Assembly (NCBI GenBank): GCA_025963425.1
Contig: JAOPUQ010000017.1
Location: forward strand, 1 to 6,632
Direction: 5' to 3'
Source: Modestobacter sp.
GTDB taxonomy: Bacteria > Actinomycetota > Actinomycetes > Mycobacteriales > Geodermatophilaceae
Length of the DNA: 6,632 nucleotides
Shown here: piece by piece, positions 6,026 through 6,632 of the stretch
How positions within the stretch are numbered: the first letter of the stretch is position 1
Layout of the letters: the number at the start of each line of letters is the position of its first letter
Program-made: the position numbers and the translations under genes
Notes under the pieces: model-generated
What the model saw: only the letters and a program-made list of their open reading frames with translations
The model's database searches: none
What the model was told of the DNA's origin: nothing

Positions 6026-6043
6026 GATCACTCTGCGGTGATC
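6026..6043 (+). promoter_or_regulatory. Perfect inverted repeat GATCAC-N6-GTGATC
   Basis: This is an 18-base dyad with two perfect six-base arms, 30 bases before the LysR ATG and 20 bases after the ATC-N9-GAT site. LysR proteins bind as tetramers to a recognition site and an adjacent activation site about two helical turns away; this could be the second site or an operator for another regulator. Confidence 0.4.
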
Positions 6044-6073
6044 CGTGGCTACGTAGAGTCGTTGTCTGTGGTT

Positions 6074-6632
6074 ATGGAACTGAGGCAGCTAGAGCACTTC
6101 TTGGCGATCGTCGAGGAGGGCTCGTTCAGCCGCGCCGCGGCCCGCATGTTCATGGTGCAGTCGAGCCTGTCGGCATCGCTGCTGGCACTCGAGCGTGGAC
6201 TGGGAACGGAGCTGTTCATCCGGGGTCGGCGCGGCGCCGAGCTGACTGACGCGGGCCGAGCGTTCCTCGAGCCGGCGCGTGCTGTGCTTGAGGGCGCCGA
6301 CCGTGCTCGGGACGCTGTCGCGGAGATCAAGGGACTGCTCCGCGGGACGGTCCGCATCGCCGCCGTGTTCGTGCCCCGGAGCATCGACATCGTCGAGACG
6401 GTCCGCCGGTTCCGTGAGGAGCATCCGGGCGTGGGGGTGCGGGTGTTCCCTACCGACCCGAGGTCCATGGTGAACCTGGTGGCCGACGGCCAGGTGGACT
6501 TCGCCATCACCCCACGGGTGCAGCGCAGGGGTGCCGCGCTTCGCTTCGAGCCGCTGGTCAGTGGGCCACTCGCCGTCGTCTGCCCCGCCGGCCACCGCCT
6601 GGCAGGGGCACGGGAGGTGGACCCCGGGAGCT
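6074..6632 (+). CDS. LysR-family transcriptional regulator (5' part)
   Basis: The frame is open from ATG 6074 to the window end (186 codons; full members are about 290-310). It begins MELRQLEHFLAIVEEGSFSR, the classic LysR winged helix-turn-helix (residues 1-60, with SRAAARMFMVQSSLSASLLALE as the recognition region given here only by its ends S19 and E40). A linker helix follows (about 60-88, AGRAFLEPARAVLEGADRAR), and then the effector-binding domain from about residue 91 (GTVRIAAVF, then VADGQVDFAI and GPLAVVCPAGHRL). Such proteins bind a small-molecule inducer and activate a neighbouring gene while repressing themselves. Here that gene is either beyond the window or was lost to the IS insertion on the left. 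In-frame GTG 6068 and TTG 6062 are alternative starts; no strong Shine-Dalgarno decides, and ATG fits the family length best. The effector is unknown. Confidence 0.93.
   Translation, partial: MELRQLEHFLAIVEEGSFSRAAARMFMVQSSLSASLLALERGLGTELFIRGRRGAELTDAGRAFLEPARAVLEGADRARDAVAEIKGLLRGTVRIAAVFVPRSIDIVETVRRFREEHPGVGVRVFPTDPRSMVNLVADGQVDFAITPRVQRRGAALRFEPLVSGPLAVVCPAGHRLAGAREVDPGS

Noticed and set aside
5735..6041. Open frames on both strands between the IS3 end and the LysR gene.
   Set aside because: They are short, Arg-rich, without a ribosome binding site, overlap the IS3 terminus and the operator dyads, and lack third-position bias.

Overview
The window is very GC-rich. Its real genes are recognisable by an almost pure G/C third codon position, GTG starts and purine-rich ribosome binding sites, which points to a high-GC actinomycete (Actinomycetota). 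The genus cannot be fixed from the sequence alone. The assignment is inferred from composition, from the GAF-SpoIIE phosphatase type and from the style of the insertion sequences.

Layout, left to right. (1) Positions 1-198 hold the 3' tail of an unrecognised plus-strand gene. (2) A minus-strand gene at 152-1333 encodes a GAF-domain PP2C/SpoIIE-type serine phosphatase, a signalling protein. (3) 1334-1879 has no confident gene, but it contains short stretches that still look coding. (4) A plus-strand operon starts at 1880. It has a 98-residue protein whose predicted fold pattern resembles an M14 carboxypeptidase prodomain, then a complete M14 zinc carboxypeptidase joined to it by a GTGA stop/start overlap, then a gene of unknown function (3417-3896) whose frame is broken by one TGA. 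(5) 4087-5801 is a wreck of two nested insertion sequences. An IS3-family element (orfA start at 4156, orfB end at 5760, imperfect terminal repeats at both edges) was entered by an IS30-family element on the opposite strand. A later deletion removed the 3' end of the IS30 transposase and the middle of the IS3 element. The IS30 transposase also carries two frameshifts. (6) 5802-6073 is an intergenic region with two palindromic sites suited to a LysR-type regulator. (7) A LysR-family regulator starts at about 6074 and runs off the window.

Functional reading: the carboxypeptidase operon is the main metabolic content, and a prodomain-like protein made separately may help fold or restrain the peptidase. 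The phosphatase and the LysR regulator are signalling or regulatory genes with no visible link to the peptidase. The IS block separates the LysR gene and its probable operator from whatever originally lay to its left. I did not find a convincing new multi-gene defence or mobile system. The points most worth checking are the split prodomain/peptidase pair, the TGA-interrupted third operon gene, the nested IS wreck and the LysR operators.
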